Positions 1 through 6,056 are shown, counted from the first letter of the stretch. The stretch: DNA of 6,462 nt from Spirochaetia bacterium (GCA_026002265.1 BOBG01000113.1:1-6462); one strand, 5' to 3'. Numbers and translations are program-made. Notes: generated from the sequence alone by a model not told the origin.

Positions 1-10
1 ATCGATACCG
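1..10 (+). repeat. Left copy of 10-bp inverted repeat ATCGATACCG
   Basis: The first ten bases of the window, ATCGATACCG, recur as the exact reverse complement at 2756-2765. Here they encode Ile-Asp-Thr plus the first base of the next codon (GGA, Gly) of the ABC ATPase. They mark the left side of the split between the two pieces of that gene. A 10-mer alone could occur by chance; its meaning comes from the shared frame and protein context. Confidence 0.6.
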
Positions 11-597
11 GAAAAATTTACATTGAAGATAAATTGCTCTTTGATTGTGAAAACGGCATAAACCGGGTAAAAATATCGGCGCTGGAACGTCACACTGCAC
101 TCCTCGAAGTGGGCATGGTCTTTCAGCGTTTCAACTTATTTCCTCACCGGACCGTGATCGAAAATATTATGCTCGCGCCGGTTTATGTCCGGAAAATCTC
201 TACAGAGACTGCTCGGAAACGGGCTGAGGTTCTCCTTGACCGGGTTGGGCTTGGCGATAAAATCGATGCGTATCCGAATCAACTTTCCGGCGGTCAGCAG
301 CAGCGGGTTGCCATTGCGCGGGCTTTGGCAATGGAGCCGAAAATTATGCTGTTTGATGAACCGACCTCGGCGCTGGATCCGGAATTGGTCGGCGAGGTGT
401 TAAATGTTATGAAAGGACTTGCAAGGGACGGAACTACGATGCTTGTAGTGACACATGAGATGGGATTTGCGAGGGATGTTGCGGACAGAATCATTTTTAT
501 GTTTGACGGAACGATTCTTGAGGATGCGCCGCCGGAAAAAATATTCAGCAATCCGGAGCATGAGCGCACTCGGCAATTTTTGCAGAGTGTCCTATGA
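1..597 (+). CDS. Polar amino-acid-type ABC transporter ATP-binding protein, 3' part (5' end missing)
   Basis: This is the ATPase subunit of an importer of the GlnQ/HisP type, which powers amino acid uptake from the cytoplasmic face of a membrane permease. The frame is open from base 1, so the gene is cut by the window edge; a TTG at 34 could be read as a start but lies inside the domain. Of the 198 visible residues, the Q-loop ([11 protein letters not shown]) carries Gln42, the signature LSGGQQQR is at 95-102, Walker B IMLFDEP at 115-121, the D-loop SALD at 123-126 and the switch His in VVTHEMG at 152. Walker A is absent here, but a matching 5' piece lies inverted at 2751-2927. Joined to it, the protein would have 252 residues, near the usual 240-250. 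The permease and binding protein are not in the window, so the substrate is unknown. The stop overlaps the tsaD start. Confidence 0.93.
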   Translation: MDTGKIYIEDKLLFDCENGINRVKISALERHTALLEVGMVFQRFNLFPHRTVIENIMLAPVYVRKISTETARKRAEVLLDRVGLGDKIDAYPNQLSGGQQQRVAIARALAMEPKIMLFDEPTSALDPELVGEVLNVMKGLARDGTTMLVVTHEMGFARDVADRIIFMFDGTILEDAPPEKIFSNPEHERTRQFLQSVL

Positions 598-1610
598 TCG
601 TTCTCGGCATCGAATCATCATGCGATGAATGTGCGGCCGGCATTGTGGAAGACGGGACAAAAATCCGTTCAAATGTTGTGGCCACGCAAATTCCATTCCA
701 CGCCGCGTACAATGGAGTCGTGCCGGAGATCGCGAGCCGGAAACACACCGAATGGATCGACACGGTCGTTCGGGAATCTCTGGCTGAAGCCGGAATCACG
801 CCGGATACTGTTGACGCTGTGGCTGCCGCTGCCCAGCCCGGACTCCTCGGTTCTTTAGTCGTGGGCTTGACCTTTGCCAAAGCTTTTGCATGGGCCCGGA
901 ACCTGCCGTTCATTGCAGTCGATCATATGCTCGCTCATCTTTACGCTGCACAGCTTTCCGGTGAAAAACCGGACTATCCATTTTTAGGACTTTTAGTTTC
1001 CGGCGGCCATACGATTATTTGCCGGGCTGATTCTTTTGATTCTGTAACGGTACTCGGCACCACGATTGACGATGCAGTGGGAGAATCATTTGACAAGGTT
1101 TCAAAATTTTACGGTTTTGGATATCCGGGAGGAAAATTCATTGATGATCTTGCAAAAACCGGAGATCCGGCCGCGTTCCGGTTTCCTCTGCCGAATCTGT
1201 ACAAGGGTGCTCACCGCTACGATGTCTCGTATTCCGGACTCAAAACCGCGGTCGTGAATCAAAAAGAACAATTCCGGCTCAAAAATGAATCTACTCCGGC
1301 AGATCTCGCTGCATCGTTCCAAAAAACCGCGATTGACATTCTGCTCCGCGCCCTGTTCCGGGCAGTTGAAGACACCGGACTCTCCACTGTGGTCATCGGG
1401 GGAGGTGTCGCGGCAAATTCATACCTACGCGACTGTCTCAAGAATCATCCGGATATACGATCTATCATGCCACCACCCATTTTGTGTGGAGACAACGGAG
1501 CGATGGTGGCCGGAATCGCCTACCACTATTTGATTCGCGGGGATCGGTCGCCTCTGACTGTCCGGGCTTCGGCCCGGGTGTCGAATTTTAGGCGGCAGCT
1601 ACTCAAATGA
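594..1610 (+). CDS. tsaD: tRNA N6-adenosine threonylcarbamoyltransferase TsaD
   Basis: TsaD transfers the threonylcarbamoyl group from threonylcarbamoyl-AMP to A37 of ANN-decoding tRNAs (t6A), working with TsaB and TsaE in the cytoplasm. The 338 residues match the usual family length. Visible marks are the N-terminal ASKHA-fold start GIESSCDE (5-12), VPEIASRKH (43-51), the metal ligands His111 and His115 in DHMLAH, SGGHT (136-140), [13 protein letters not shown] (156-168), YPGGK (177-181), [10 protein letters not shown] (267-276) and CGDNGAM (298-304) with the third metal ligand Asp300. The ATG overlaps the upstream ABC stop as ATGA, and only a weak purine stretch precedes it, so translation is probably coupled to the ABC gene. 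Its 3' end overlaps the convergent dehydrogenase by 12 bases. The family is essential in most bacteria. The wording resembles treponemal TsaD. Confidence 0.97.
   Translation: MIVLGIESSCDECAAGIVEDGTKIRSNVVATQIPFHAAYNGVVPEIASRKHTEWIDTVVRESLAEAGITPDTVDAVAAAAQPGLLGSLVVGLTFAKAFAWARNLPFIAVDHMLAHLYAAQLSGEKPDYPFLGLLVSGGHTIICRADSFDSVTVLGTTIDDAVGESFDKVSKFYGFGYPGGKFIDDLAKTGDPAAFRFPLPNLYKGAHRYDVSYSGLKTAVVNQKEQFRLKNESTPADLAASFQKTAIDILLRALFRAVEDTGLSTVVIGGGVAANSYLRDCLKNHPDIRSIMPPPILCGDNGAMVAGIAYHYLIRGDRSPLTVRASARVSNFRRQLLK
1562..1577 (+). other. Stable hairpin with UUCG tetraloop inside the tsaD 3' end
   Basis: CCGGGC at 1562-1567 and GCCCGG at 1572-1577 pair perfectly around the loop TTCG, giving the C(UUCG)G tetraloop known for unusual stability in RNA. 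The hairpin ends 31 bases before the last base of the tsaD stop codon and just beyond the end of the convergent dehydrogenase. The following bases (GTGTCGAATTTTA) contain only four T, so it is not a textbook intrinsic terminator. It may pause polymerase or protect the mRNA 3' end; that role is inferred. Confidence 0.5.
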
Positions 1611-2615
1611 GAGAGCAATTTTCCGGATAGAAGGATCCTTGGAATCGATACGTTTAAACGCTTCTATCGCATCTGTAAATGGCATAACATGGGAAACAGC
1701 GCCTTCAATTTTGATCTTTCCGGCATTATATGCAGCAATTACTTCTCCAAATTTATTATTCTGCAACCGGGATCCCCGGATATCCAATTCTTTGGCCGTA
1801 ATTTTGAATTGCTGAACCGGCGACGGCTCATCGAGAAAAGCCATAGTAATAACCCGGCCCGCGTTGCACGTCAGGTCCATGAGCAAGGGAAGCGAACCAA
1901 CGAATCCGGCCGCGTCTATCGAAACAGTCGGTCCCCACTGGGTATATTCTTTCAGTTTTCCGGCAAGATCTTCTTTTTGAGAATTGATCACATGGCTGAC
2001 TCCCAGCTCCTGCGCCTCTTCGAGGCGTTGATCCACAACATCAGAAACGATAATTTCAGCGCCGGTGAGGAGCGCAGCTTTTATAAGACTTTTGCCCAAC
2101 GCGCCCGCGCCGAGGATAAACACAATGTCATCTTTGCTAATGCCGGCGCGAGAACAAGATTGAAACGCAATGCTCATCGGTTCGATCATCACCGCGTCAG
2201 TAAACGCAAGTCCTTCTGGCAAAAGGTGCATTGCATCTTCAGGCGCGACCATATACTCCCGGTAACCGCCGTCAATATGCACCCCTCTGACCTTTAAATT
2301 ACAACAAATGTTTGGCCGGCCGATTTTGCACGGATAACAGTGACCGCAGGCCGCAATTTGATCCACAATTACCTTATCACCGACTTTTACCGCGCTAACA
2401 TCTTTCCCAATTTCAGCAATAACACCGACAATTTCATGGCCCATAACACGAGGGTACGTTGCTACCGGCGAAGTACCATGGTAAATATGCACGTCAGAAC
2501 CACAAATTCCGGCTGCTTTCATTTTAACCAGAACATCTTTTGGATCCATAAGCCGTGGAATTTCAACATCAACTATGCTAAGAACACCCGGTTTTTCAGT
2601 TACTAACTGTTTCAT
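1599..2615 (-). CDS. Zinc-dependent medium-chain alcohol/polyol dehydrogenase
   Basis: This is a medium-chain dehydrogenase/reductase of the zinc type (sorbitol, threonine or L-galactonate dehydrogenase group), oxidising a secondary alcohol or sugar acid with a nicotinamide cofactor. Its 338 residues are of normal length. Catalytic zinc ligands are Cys38 (GICGSD), His60-Glu61 (GHE) and probably Glu145 (IEP). The structural zinc lobe has Cys90, Cys93, Cys96 and Cys104. The Rossmann loop is GAGALG (169-174), and Asp192 at the end of the second strand suggests NAD rather than NADP. ATG is preceded by GGAGA (2620-2624 on the plus strand) at good spacing. The layout recalls E. coli YjjN/LgoD and RspB, but the substrate cannot be told from sequence. 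It converges on tsaD with a 12-base overlap, and the truncated ABC fragment lies upstream on the same strand. Confidence 0.93.
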   Translation of the reverse strand: MKQLVTEKPGVLSIVDVEIPRLMDPKDVLVKMKAAGICGSDVHIYHGTSPVATYPRVMGHEIVGVIAEIGKDVSAVKVGDKVIVDQIAACGHCYPCKIGRPNICCNLKVRGVHIDGGYREYMVAPEDAMHLLPEGLAFTDAVMIEPMSIAFQSCSRAGISKDDIVFILGAGALGKSLIKAALLTGAEIIVSDVVDQRLEEAQELGVSHVINSQKEDLAGKLKEYTQWGPTVSIDAAGFVGSLPLLMDLTCNAGRVITMAFLDEPSPVQQFKITAKELDIRGSRLQNNKFGEVIAAYNAGKIKIEGAVSHVMPFTDAIEAFKRIDSKDPSIRKIALSFE

Positions 2616-2632
2616 AATTTCTCCATTTAGAT

Positions 2633-2638
2633 TTTATA
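2633..2638 (-). promoter_or_regulatory. Candidate -10 box for the dehydrogenase
   Basis: On the minus strand the sequence reads TATAAA, four or five bases upstream of the probable transcription start and nine bases before the GGAGA ribosome site. No convincing -35 hexamer stands at 16-18 bases, so this is a weak call. It would give a leader of roughly a dozen bases. Confidence 0.28.
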
Positions 2639-2667
2639 GCTGACACATTTCAAGAAAGACCGATTTT

Positions 2668-2720
2668 TAACCACGATGTTACACAAAGTTTTAATTCTTA
2701 TTCTGTGTCCTTGTGTTTGC
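2668..2720. repeat. Degenerate copy of the CCACGA / TTCGTG dispersed repeat
   Basis: The stretch begins AACCACGATGTTACACAAAG and ends with TTCTTATTCTGTGTCCTTGTG. Its parts resemble the far-right repeats (CTTCGTGTCCTGT and TTCTTATTCGTG at 6180-6220 and 6380-6415) and the CCACGAAT...ATTCGTGG hairpin at 5673-5719. It has no reading frame of note and looks like decayed intergenic repeat debris. Confidence 0.4.
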
Positions 2721-2750
2721 AATATTCCCCTCGGTTAGCCGGATATCCAT

Positions 2751-2927
2751 TTAAGCGGTATCGATAGTTTCAAGATGATTAAGGGACCGCAGATAGGTTG
2801 ATTTCCCGGCGCCGGAGGGACCGATGATACAAATTACCTCCTTTTGATTGACTTCAAGAGAAATATTTTTAAGCACCGACAAAGCACCAAACGATTTACT
2901 AATGCCGATCGTTTTTACCATGGACAT
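2751..2927 (-). pseudogene. Truncated 5' fragment of an ABC transporter ATP-binding gene (Walker A part)
   Basis: This 58-residue frame is the N-terminal part of an amino-acid ABC ATPase. It starts MSMVKTIGISKSFG, has the strand ISLEVNQKEVICIIG and a perfect Walker A, GPSGAGKST, followed by LRSLNHLE, and then stops after Ile-Asp-Thr-Ala. The start at 2925-2927 is chosen because AAGGAG (2933-2938 on the plus strand) sits five bases upstream; an ATG at 2984 has no such site. A TATCAT at 2959-2964 (minus) could be its -10 box. The Q-loop, signature, Walker B and H-loop are all missing, so it cannot be an active ATPase. The cut falls where the ABC piece at 1-597 begins, in the same codon phase, with a shared 10-mer. 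It is either half of one gene split by inversion or an inverted partial copy. Confidence 0.88.
2756..2765 (-). repeat. Right copy of 10-bp inverted repeat ATCGATACCG
   Basis: Read on the minus strand, these bases are ATCGATACCG, identical to bases 1-10, and encode Ile-Asp-Thr at the end of the ABC fragment. Beyond them the fragment reads CTTAA, bringing a stop at once, while the copy at the left edge continues GAAAAATTT in the ABC gene. Confidence 0.6.
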
Positions 2928-2997
2928 AGCTGCTCCTTCCGGAAATATTCTTTGTAGTATGATAGGAACCGGATATTTGGGCAAGAGATCTTTAAAT

Positions 2998-3061
2998 TTG
3001 GGGACAGACCTCCGTATTTCTTTTATGGTAAAAGAGATAGCAGGGACAGATCTCCGGCGAT
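2998..3061 (+). repeat. Two-motif dispersed repeat element, left copy
   Basis: Two related motifs lie 42 bases apart: GGGGACAGACCTCCG at 3000-3014 and AGGGACAGATCTCCGG at 3042-3057. Both motifs and the stretch between them (TATTTCTTTT, then GAGATA) align with the reverse complement of 6106-6163, where the motifs are 43 bases apart. No transposase is nearby. GGGGWCAGACC-like words often occur as small dispersed repeats next to REP-associated transposases, from memory. Confidence 0.65.
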
Positions 3062-3101
3062 TCAGCGGTCAATCCGGAAGCAAGTGCCGATCAAGCAAAT
3101 C

Positions 3102-3125
3102 TGGGGACAGACCTCCGGCGATCTG
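3102..3125 (+). repeat. Third GGGGACAGACCTCCGG motif
   Basis: TGGGGACAGACCTCCGGCGA closely repeats the motif at 3042, extending over CCGGCGAT, with about three differences. It contains CCTC, pairing with GAGG at 3125-3128, as a small possible hairpin. It stands just before the promoter candidate of the GGDEF gene. Confidence 0.6.
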
Positions 3126-3130
3126 AGGAA

Positions 3131-3159
3131 TAGACAAAAAATGTACAGTATAGTAATAT
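3131..3159 (+). promoter_or_regulatory. Candidate promoter of the GGDEF gene
   Basis: TAGACA at 3131-3136 (five of six to TTGACA) is followed after 17 bases by TAATAT at 3154-3159 (four of six to TATAAT). An overlapping TATAGT at 3149-3154 fits the -10 consensus better but lacks a -35. Either choice puts the transcription start only about 2-8 bases before the ATG at 3169. Confidence 0.4.
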
Positions 3160-3168
3160 ATTCATATT

Positions 3169-4080
3169 ATGGATAAAGAACTTTATAATAAACACACTAT
3201 TTTACTCGTTGATGATGAAAAAACAAACTGGATGGAGTTAAATAGTATTTTTTCTACGGAATATACGATTTTTGTTACTGCTTCTCAAAAACGGTTGTTT
3301 GAACTTGTTTTACAGTATAAACCGGCTCTGATTTTGATCGGGCTTGATGTACCGGGTATTGATGGTTTTAATATACTTATTGCACTAAAATCGTCCGAGG
3401 AAACGCAGGATATACCAGTTATTATCATCGCTGGATCAGGTACTGACGAAGAAGAGGAAAAAAGTTTTCAACTCGGTGCTGTTGACTATATCCATAAACC
3501 ATTTAAAGCCGGGATCGTTAAAGCGAGAGTCCGGGCTCCTATACAGATAGGCGATCAGATTTTTGCTATTGAGCAGATGGGAATGATCGATGGACTCACC
3601 AATATTCCAAACCGCCGGTGTTTTGATGATCGGATTGCTATGGAATGGCGCCGGGCACGGCGGGAAGAGAGCTATTTGTCGTTCTTGATGTTAGATATTG
3701 ACAGATTTAAAAATTATAACGATACCTACGGGCATCCCCAAGGTGATACTCTGCTGCGGGCTGTTGCCGGTATTTTTGGTACGCTTGTACGGCGGGCGGC
3801 AGATTTAAGCACCCGGCTCGGCGGAGAGGAATTTGGAATCCTGCTTCCTAACACAAAGCCGGAAGCTGCGTTGCTCGTCGCGGAACGGATCCGGAATGGG
3901 GTAAAAGAATTACGTGTGCCGACTGCGGATAAAAAAACAGTAACACAGGTAACGATAAGTATCGGTGTTGCGTCAGTCATTCCTTCCGGATCTATGACAT
4001 TGGAAGAATTTATTGTCATGGCGGATCGACGCCTATACACTGCAAAGAATACAGGCCGTGACCGGGTGTGTGCAGAATAA
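3169..4080 (+). CDS. Receiver-GGDEF diguanylate cyclase with a degenerate receiver
   Basis: A 303-residue cytosolic protein of the PleD/WspR type with one receiver (about 9-125) and a C-terminal GGDEF domain (about 138-303), predicted to make cyclic di-GMP from two GTP. The cyclase site looks intact: metal-binding Asp176 in LDIDRFK, NDxxGHxxGD (184-193) and GGEEF at 218-222. The product-inhibition RxxD site is Arg209-Asp212. In the receiver the acidic pair Asp15-Asp16 and Lys110 are kept, but the phosphorylated Asp is Gly58 (codon GGG at 3340-3342) and the switch Thr/Ser is Ala88, so phosphate control by the usual route is not expected. No Shine-Dalgarno site precedes the ATG. No sensor kinase is adjacent. 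The following symporter gene has its own promoter candidate. Confidence 0.94.
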   Translation: MDKELYNKHTILLVDDEKTNWMELNSIFSTEYTIFVTASQKRLFELVLQYKPALILIGLDVPGIDGFNILIALKSSEETQDIPVIIIAGSGTDEEEEKSFQLGAVDYIHKPFKAGIVKARVRAPIQIGDQIFAIEQMGMIDGLTNIPNRRCFDDRIAMEWRRARREESYLSFLMLDIDRFKNYNDTYGHPQGDTLLRAVAGIFGTLVRRAADLSTRLGGEEFGILLPNTKPEAALLVAERIRNGVKELRVPTADKKTVTQVTISIGVASVIPSGSMTLEEFIVMADRRLYTAKNTGRDRVCAE

Positions 4081-4126
4081 AAGTAATGCAAAGATCAATT
4101 CTCAAAAATAACAAATTCCGGGATAG

Positions 4127-4155
4127 TTGTCAGAATTAGTCTATTGAGATAAAAA
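4127..4155 (+). promoter_or_regulatory. Candidate promoter of the symporter gene
   Basis: TTGTCA (4127-4132, five of six to TTGACA), a 17-base spacer and TAAAAA (4150-4155, four of six to TATAAT) lie in the 115-base gap after the GGDEF stop. Transcription would start near 4162, giving a leader of about 34 bases. No terminator is seen after the GGDEF gene, so read-through is also possible. Confidence 0.35.
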
Positions 4156-4195
4156 ACCTGTCCCGTTACTCTTGAGGAATTATAAGGGGATTTCT

Positions 4196-5662
4196 ATGGT
4201 TGGTATTATTTTTCTCGTGATATTTCTTCTGGTCATGACGGGAATTGGGATTTGGGGGATGAAGCGGACAAAAACCCTTAATGACTTTTTCCTGGGGGGC
4301 CGCAGCATGGGGCCATGGGTTTCCGCGGTGGCTTACGGCACGTCGTACTTCTCCGCGGTGGTTTTTATCGGTTTTGCCGGAGCGCAGGGGTGGCAGTTTG
4401 GGCTTAACAGTCTGTGGATCGCGCTGGGAAACGCTGTGATCGGTGCGGCTTTGGCGTGGATTGTACTGGCGCGGCGCACGCGGCGGATGACTCAAAACCT
4501 TGACACGATGACCATGCCGGAATTTTTGCAGGAACGTTACGGTGCAAAACACCTCAAGCCGGTTGCAGCGTCGATCATCTTCTTTTTCCTACTTCCTTAT
4601 TCTGCCTCAGTGTTCAAAGGTCTGGGGCATTTGTTTGAGGCTGTTTTCGCGATTCCCTACGATATTGCACTCCTGATTATGATTGGATTCACCGGAATTT
4701 ACTTGATTCTTGGCGGTTATTTTGCCATAGCGATCACCGATTTTATTCAGGGAATCATCATGTTTATCGGTGCGGCTATGATGGTTATTATTCTTGCCGG
4801 AAAAGGCGGCGGACTCTTTTCAATGATCGCTCAAGTACAGGAAAATTACCCCCTTCATGTTCCGCCCGCAATGCAGCCGTCCGTATTAACAGTCATTTCA
4901 CTCGTGTTTATGACGAGTTTTGGCACATGGGGACTGCCCCAGATGACGCAAAAATTTTATGCGATCAAAAATGAGGCGGTCATTCCAAAAGCAACCATTG
5001 TCACCGCCATTTTTGCTCTCGTAATTGGTTTTGCTGCATACCTTACCGGTGCGTTTGCCCATGTTTTTTTCACAATGGACACTGTTCCAAAAACCGATGC
5101 CGGCGGCGTATTTTACGACCGCATCGTGCCGACTCTCCTCACCGGGCAATTTACCGGCTCCTTGGAGATTTTCCTTGCATTGATCATGATTTTGGTACTT
5201 TCAGCATCAATGTCAACGCTTTCATCATTGGTACTCGTTTCGTCATCGGCAGTTGCCATTGATCTCTATCCTGTTCCCCCTGACCCTAAAACCGGCAAGG
5301 ACCGATCTGTTGCGATGATGCGGTTTTTATCTGCACTTTTTGTCATTGTATCGTATTTCATTTCCCGGTTTCAATTTGGATTCATCGTTATGCTTATGTC
5401 CCTGAGCTGGGGCGCGGTTTCCGGATCGTTTGCTGCCGTCTATATTTACGGATTGTACAGCCGGAAAGTAACAAAAGCCGCCGCGTACACAGCTATGCTT
5501 TCCGGATTAGCTATCGAAATTATTTTATTTTTCACACTCGGCTCTTCGCAGGCGCCGCTCGCAGCTTCTTGCGCCATAACGATTCCCTTTATCATCGTTC
5601 CGGTTGTTTCTTCATTTACAAAAACACCAAACAAAGCATTACTAGACAAAGCTTTTAGCTGA
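4196..5662 (+). CDS. Sodium:solute symporter (SSS family)
   Basis: A 488-residue inner-membrane protein of the sodium:solute symporter family (PutP, PanF, SGLT relatives), which couples solute uptake to Na+ entry. Hydrophobic segments run through the whole chain, by eye about 13. Family marks are LGGRSMGPW (33-41), GGYFAIAITDFIQG (173-186), GTWGLPQMTQKFYAIK (243-258) and SMSTLSSLVLVSSSAVAIDLY (338-358). Ser340-Thr341 in the last correspond to the Na+-site pair of PutP. The Asp that PutP uses in its second membrane segment has no clear counterpart (GTSYFSAVVF, 48-57), so this is probably another subfamily. The ATG at 4196 is chosen over the TTG at 4172 because AAGGGGA (4184-4190) precedes it by five bases and the protein then begins directly with its first membrane segment. 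The solute cannot be named. Confidence 0.93.
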   Translation: MVGIIFLVIFLLVMTGIGIWGMKRTKTLNDFFLGGRSMGPWVSAVAYGTSYFSAVVFIGFAGAQGWQFGLNSLWIALGNAVIGAALAWIVLARRTRRMTQNLDTMTMPEFLQERYGAKHLKPVAASIIFFFLLPYSASVFKGLGHLFEAVFAIPYDIALLIMIGFTGIYLILGGYFAIAITDFIQGIIMFIGAAMMVIILAGKGGGLFSMIAQVQENYPLHVPPAMQPSVLTVISLVFMTSFGTWGLPQMTQKFYAIKNEAVIPKATIVTAIFALVIGFAAYLTGAFAHVFFTMDTVPKTDAGGVFYDRIVPTLLTGQFTGSLEIFLALIMILVLSASMSTLSSLVLVSSSAVAIDLYPVPPDPKTGKDRSVAMMRFLSALFVIVSYFISRFQFGFIVMLMSLSWGAVSGSFAAVYIYGLYSRKVTKAAAYTAMLSGLAIEIILFFTLGSSQAPLAASCAITIPFIIVPVVSSFTKTPNKALLDKAFS

Positions 5663-5672
5663 TTAAGAAGAA

Positions 5673-5719
5673 ATCCACGAATAGTATTATACTTTTCTTA
5701 TTAGTATGTATTCGTGGAT
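5673..5719 (+). terminator. Long-armed hairpin after the symporter, possible terminator
   Basis: ATCCACGAATA (5673-5683) pairs perfectly with TATTCGTGGAT (5709-5719) around a 25-base AT-rich loop, ten bases after the symporter stop. A T-rich run (TTTTAATTTTTTTTT) follows at about 5733-5747, too far away for a canonical terminator. The arms belong to the CCACGAA repeat family, so it may be repeat debris that happens to end the transcript. Confidence 0.4.
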
Positions 5720-5750
5720 CCTATTCTTCATGTTTTAATTTTTTTTTGAA

Positions 5751-5770
5751 CCGCAGGAAATCACCTGCGG
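5751..5770 (+). other. GC-rich 7-bp hairpin CCGCAGG/CCTGCGG
   Basis: CCGCAGG (5751-5757) and CCTGCGG (5764-5770) pair around AAATCA. It directly follows the T-rich run rather than preceding one, so it is not a forward intrinsic terminator. No gene lies close enough on the minus strand for it to serve. Confidence 0.4.
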
Positions 5771-5774
5771 AAAA

Positions 5775-5789
5775 GCTCTAAATTAGAGC
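5775..5789. repeat. Palindrome GCTCTAAATTAGAGC
   Basis: A 15-base perfect palindrome around a central A, five bases after the preceding hairpin. It could be a site for a dimeric regulator or part of a repeat unit; nothing nearby supports a particular role. Confidence 0.4.
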
Positions 5790-5830
5790 CAGACGCGGAA
5801 TCCTAGTTCACCACCGCTAACCGGAAAAAA

Positions 5831-5842
5831 ATCCCATGGGAT
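5831..5842. repeat. Palindrome ATCCCATGGGAT
   Basis: A 12-base perfect palindrome preceded by a run of A. Its core CCCATGG recurs at 5902-5908. No gene starts nearby, so a role in control is not supported. Confidence 0.35.
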
Positions 5843-5928
5843 GTACTATTGATCGATGAACGGGACAGAACCGGCAGCCGTACACTCCGAAATTTCATCT
5901 TCCCATGGAAAGAATAAAAAATTCATGA

Positions 5929-5944
5929 GGGGGTGTACTCCCCC
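5929..5944. repeat. Short G5/C5 hairpin
   Basis: GGGGG (5929-5933) pairs with CCCCC (5940-5944) around TGTACT. It lies immediately left of the 17-bp stem at 5952-5993, so the two may form one repeat unit. Confidence 0.35.
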
Positions 5945-5951
5945 TGCCTCT

Positions 5952-5993
5952 ATCTCGACAGGCTCGATAGCCGGGCATCGAGCCTGTCGAGAT
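5952..5993. repeat. Perfect 17-bp inverted repeat (REP-like hairpin)
   Basis: ATCTCGACAGGCTCGAT (5952-5968) and ATCGAGCCTGTCGAGAT (5977-5993) are exact reverse complements around the 8-base loop AGCCGGGC. A related half-arm, GAGCCTGCCGAAC, occurs at 6028-6040. GAGCCTGTCGA-type hairpins are scattered between genes in many bacterial genomes. Its perfect stem suggests recent spread or selection for pairing. Confidence 0.65.
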
Positions 5994-6056
5994 GCCGGCA
6001 CCCCCCTTCTGACTGAGAGCGTTCCCTGAGCCTGCCGAACAGAACACCGGAAAAGA

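Noticed and set aside
1689..2297. Open frame of 202 codons on the plus strand
   Set aside because: It lies wholly antisense to the dehydrogenase, which has all its zinc and cofactor motifs. Its translation is low-complexity and shows no family motif.
2998..3125. CRISPR array from the repeated GGGGACAGACCTC motifs
   Set aside because: There are only three degenerate copies at unequal spacing, with an inverted homologue elsewhere and no cas genes.
2848..3126. Open frame of 92 codons on the plus strand
   Set aside because: It runs antisense to the Walker A fragment and then through the GGGGACAGACCTC repeats. It has no ribosome site, and its product is explained by the repeats.
4172..4195. Upstream TTG start for the symporter
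   Set aside because: It would add eight residues that cover the ribosome site AAGGGGA; the ATG at 4196 has proper spacing.
4166..4552. Open frame of 128 codons on the minus strand
   Set aside because: It is antisense to the start of the symporter. Its Pro/Arg/His-rich composition is typical of a shadow frame.
5751..5770. Intrinsic terminator for the symporter
   Set aside because: The T-rich run lies before the hairpin, not after it, and the sequence after it is AAAAGCTC.
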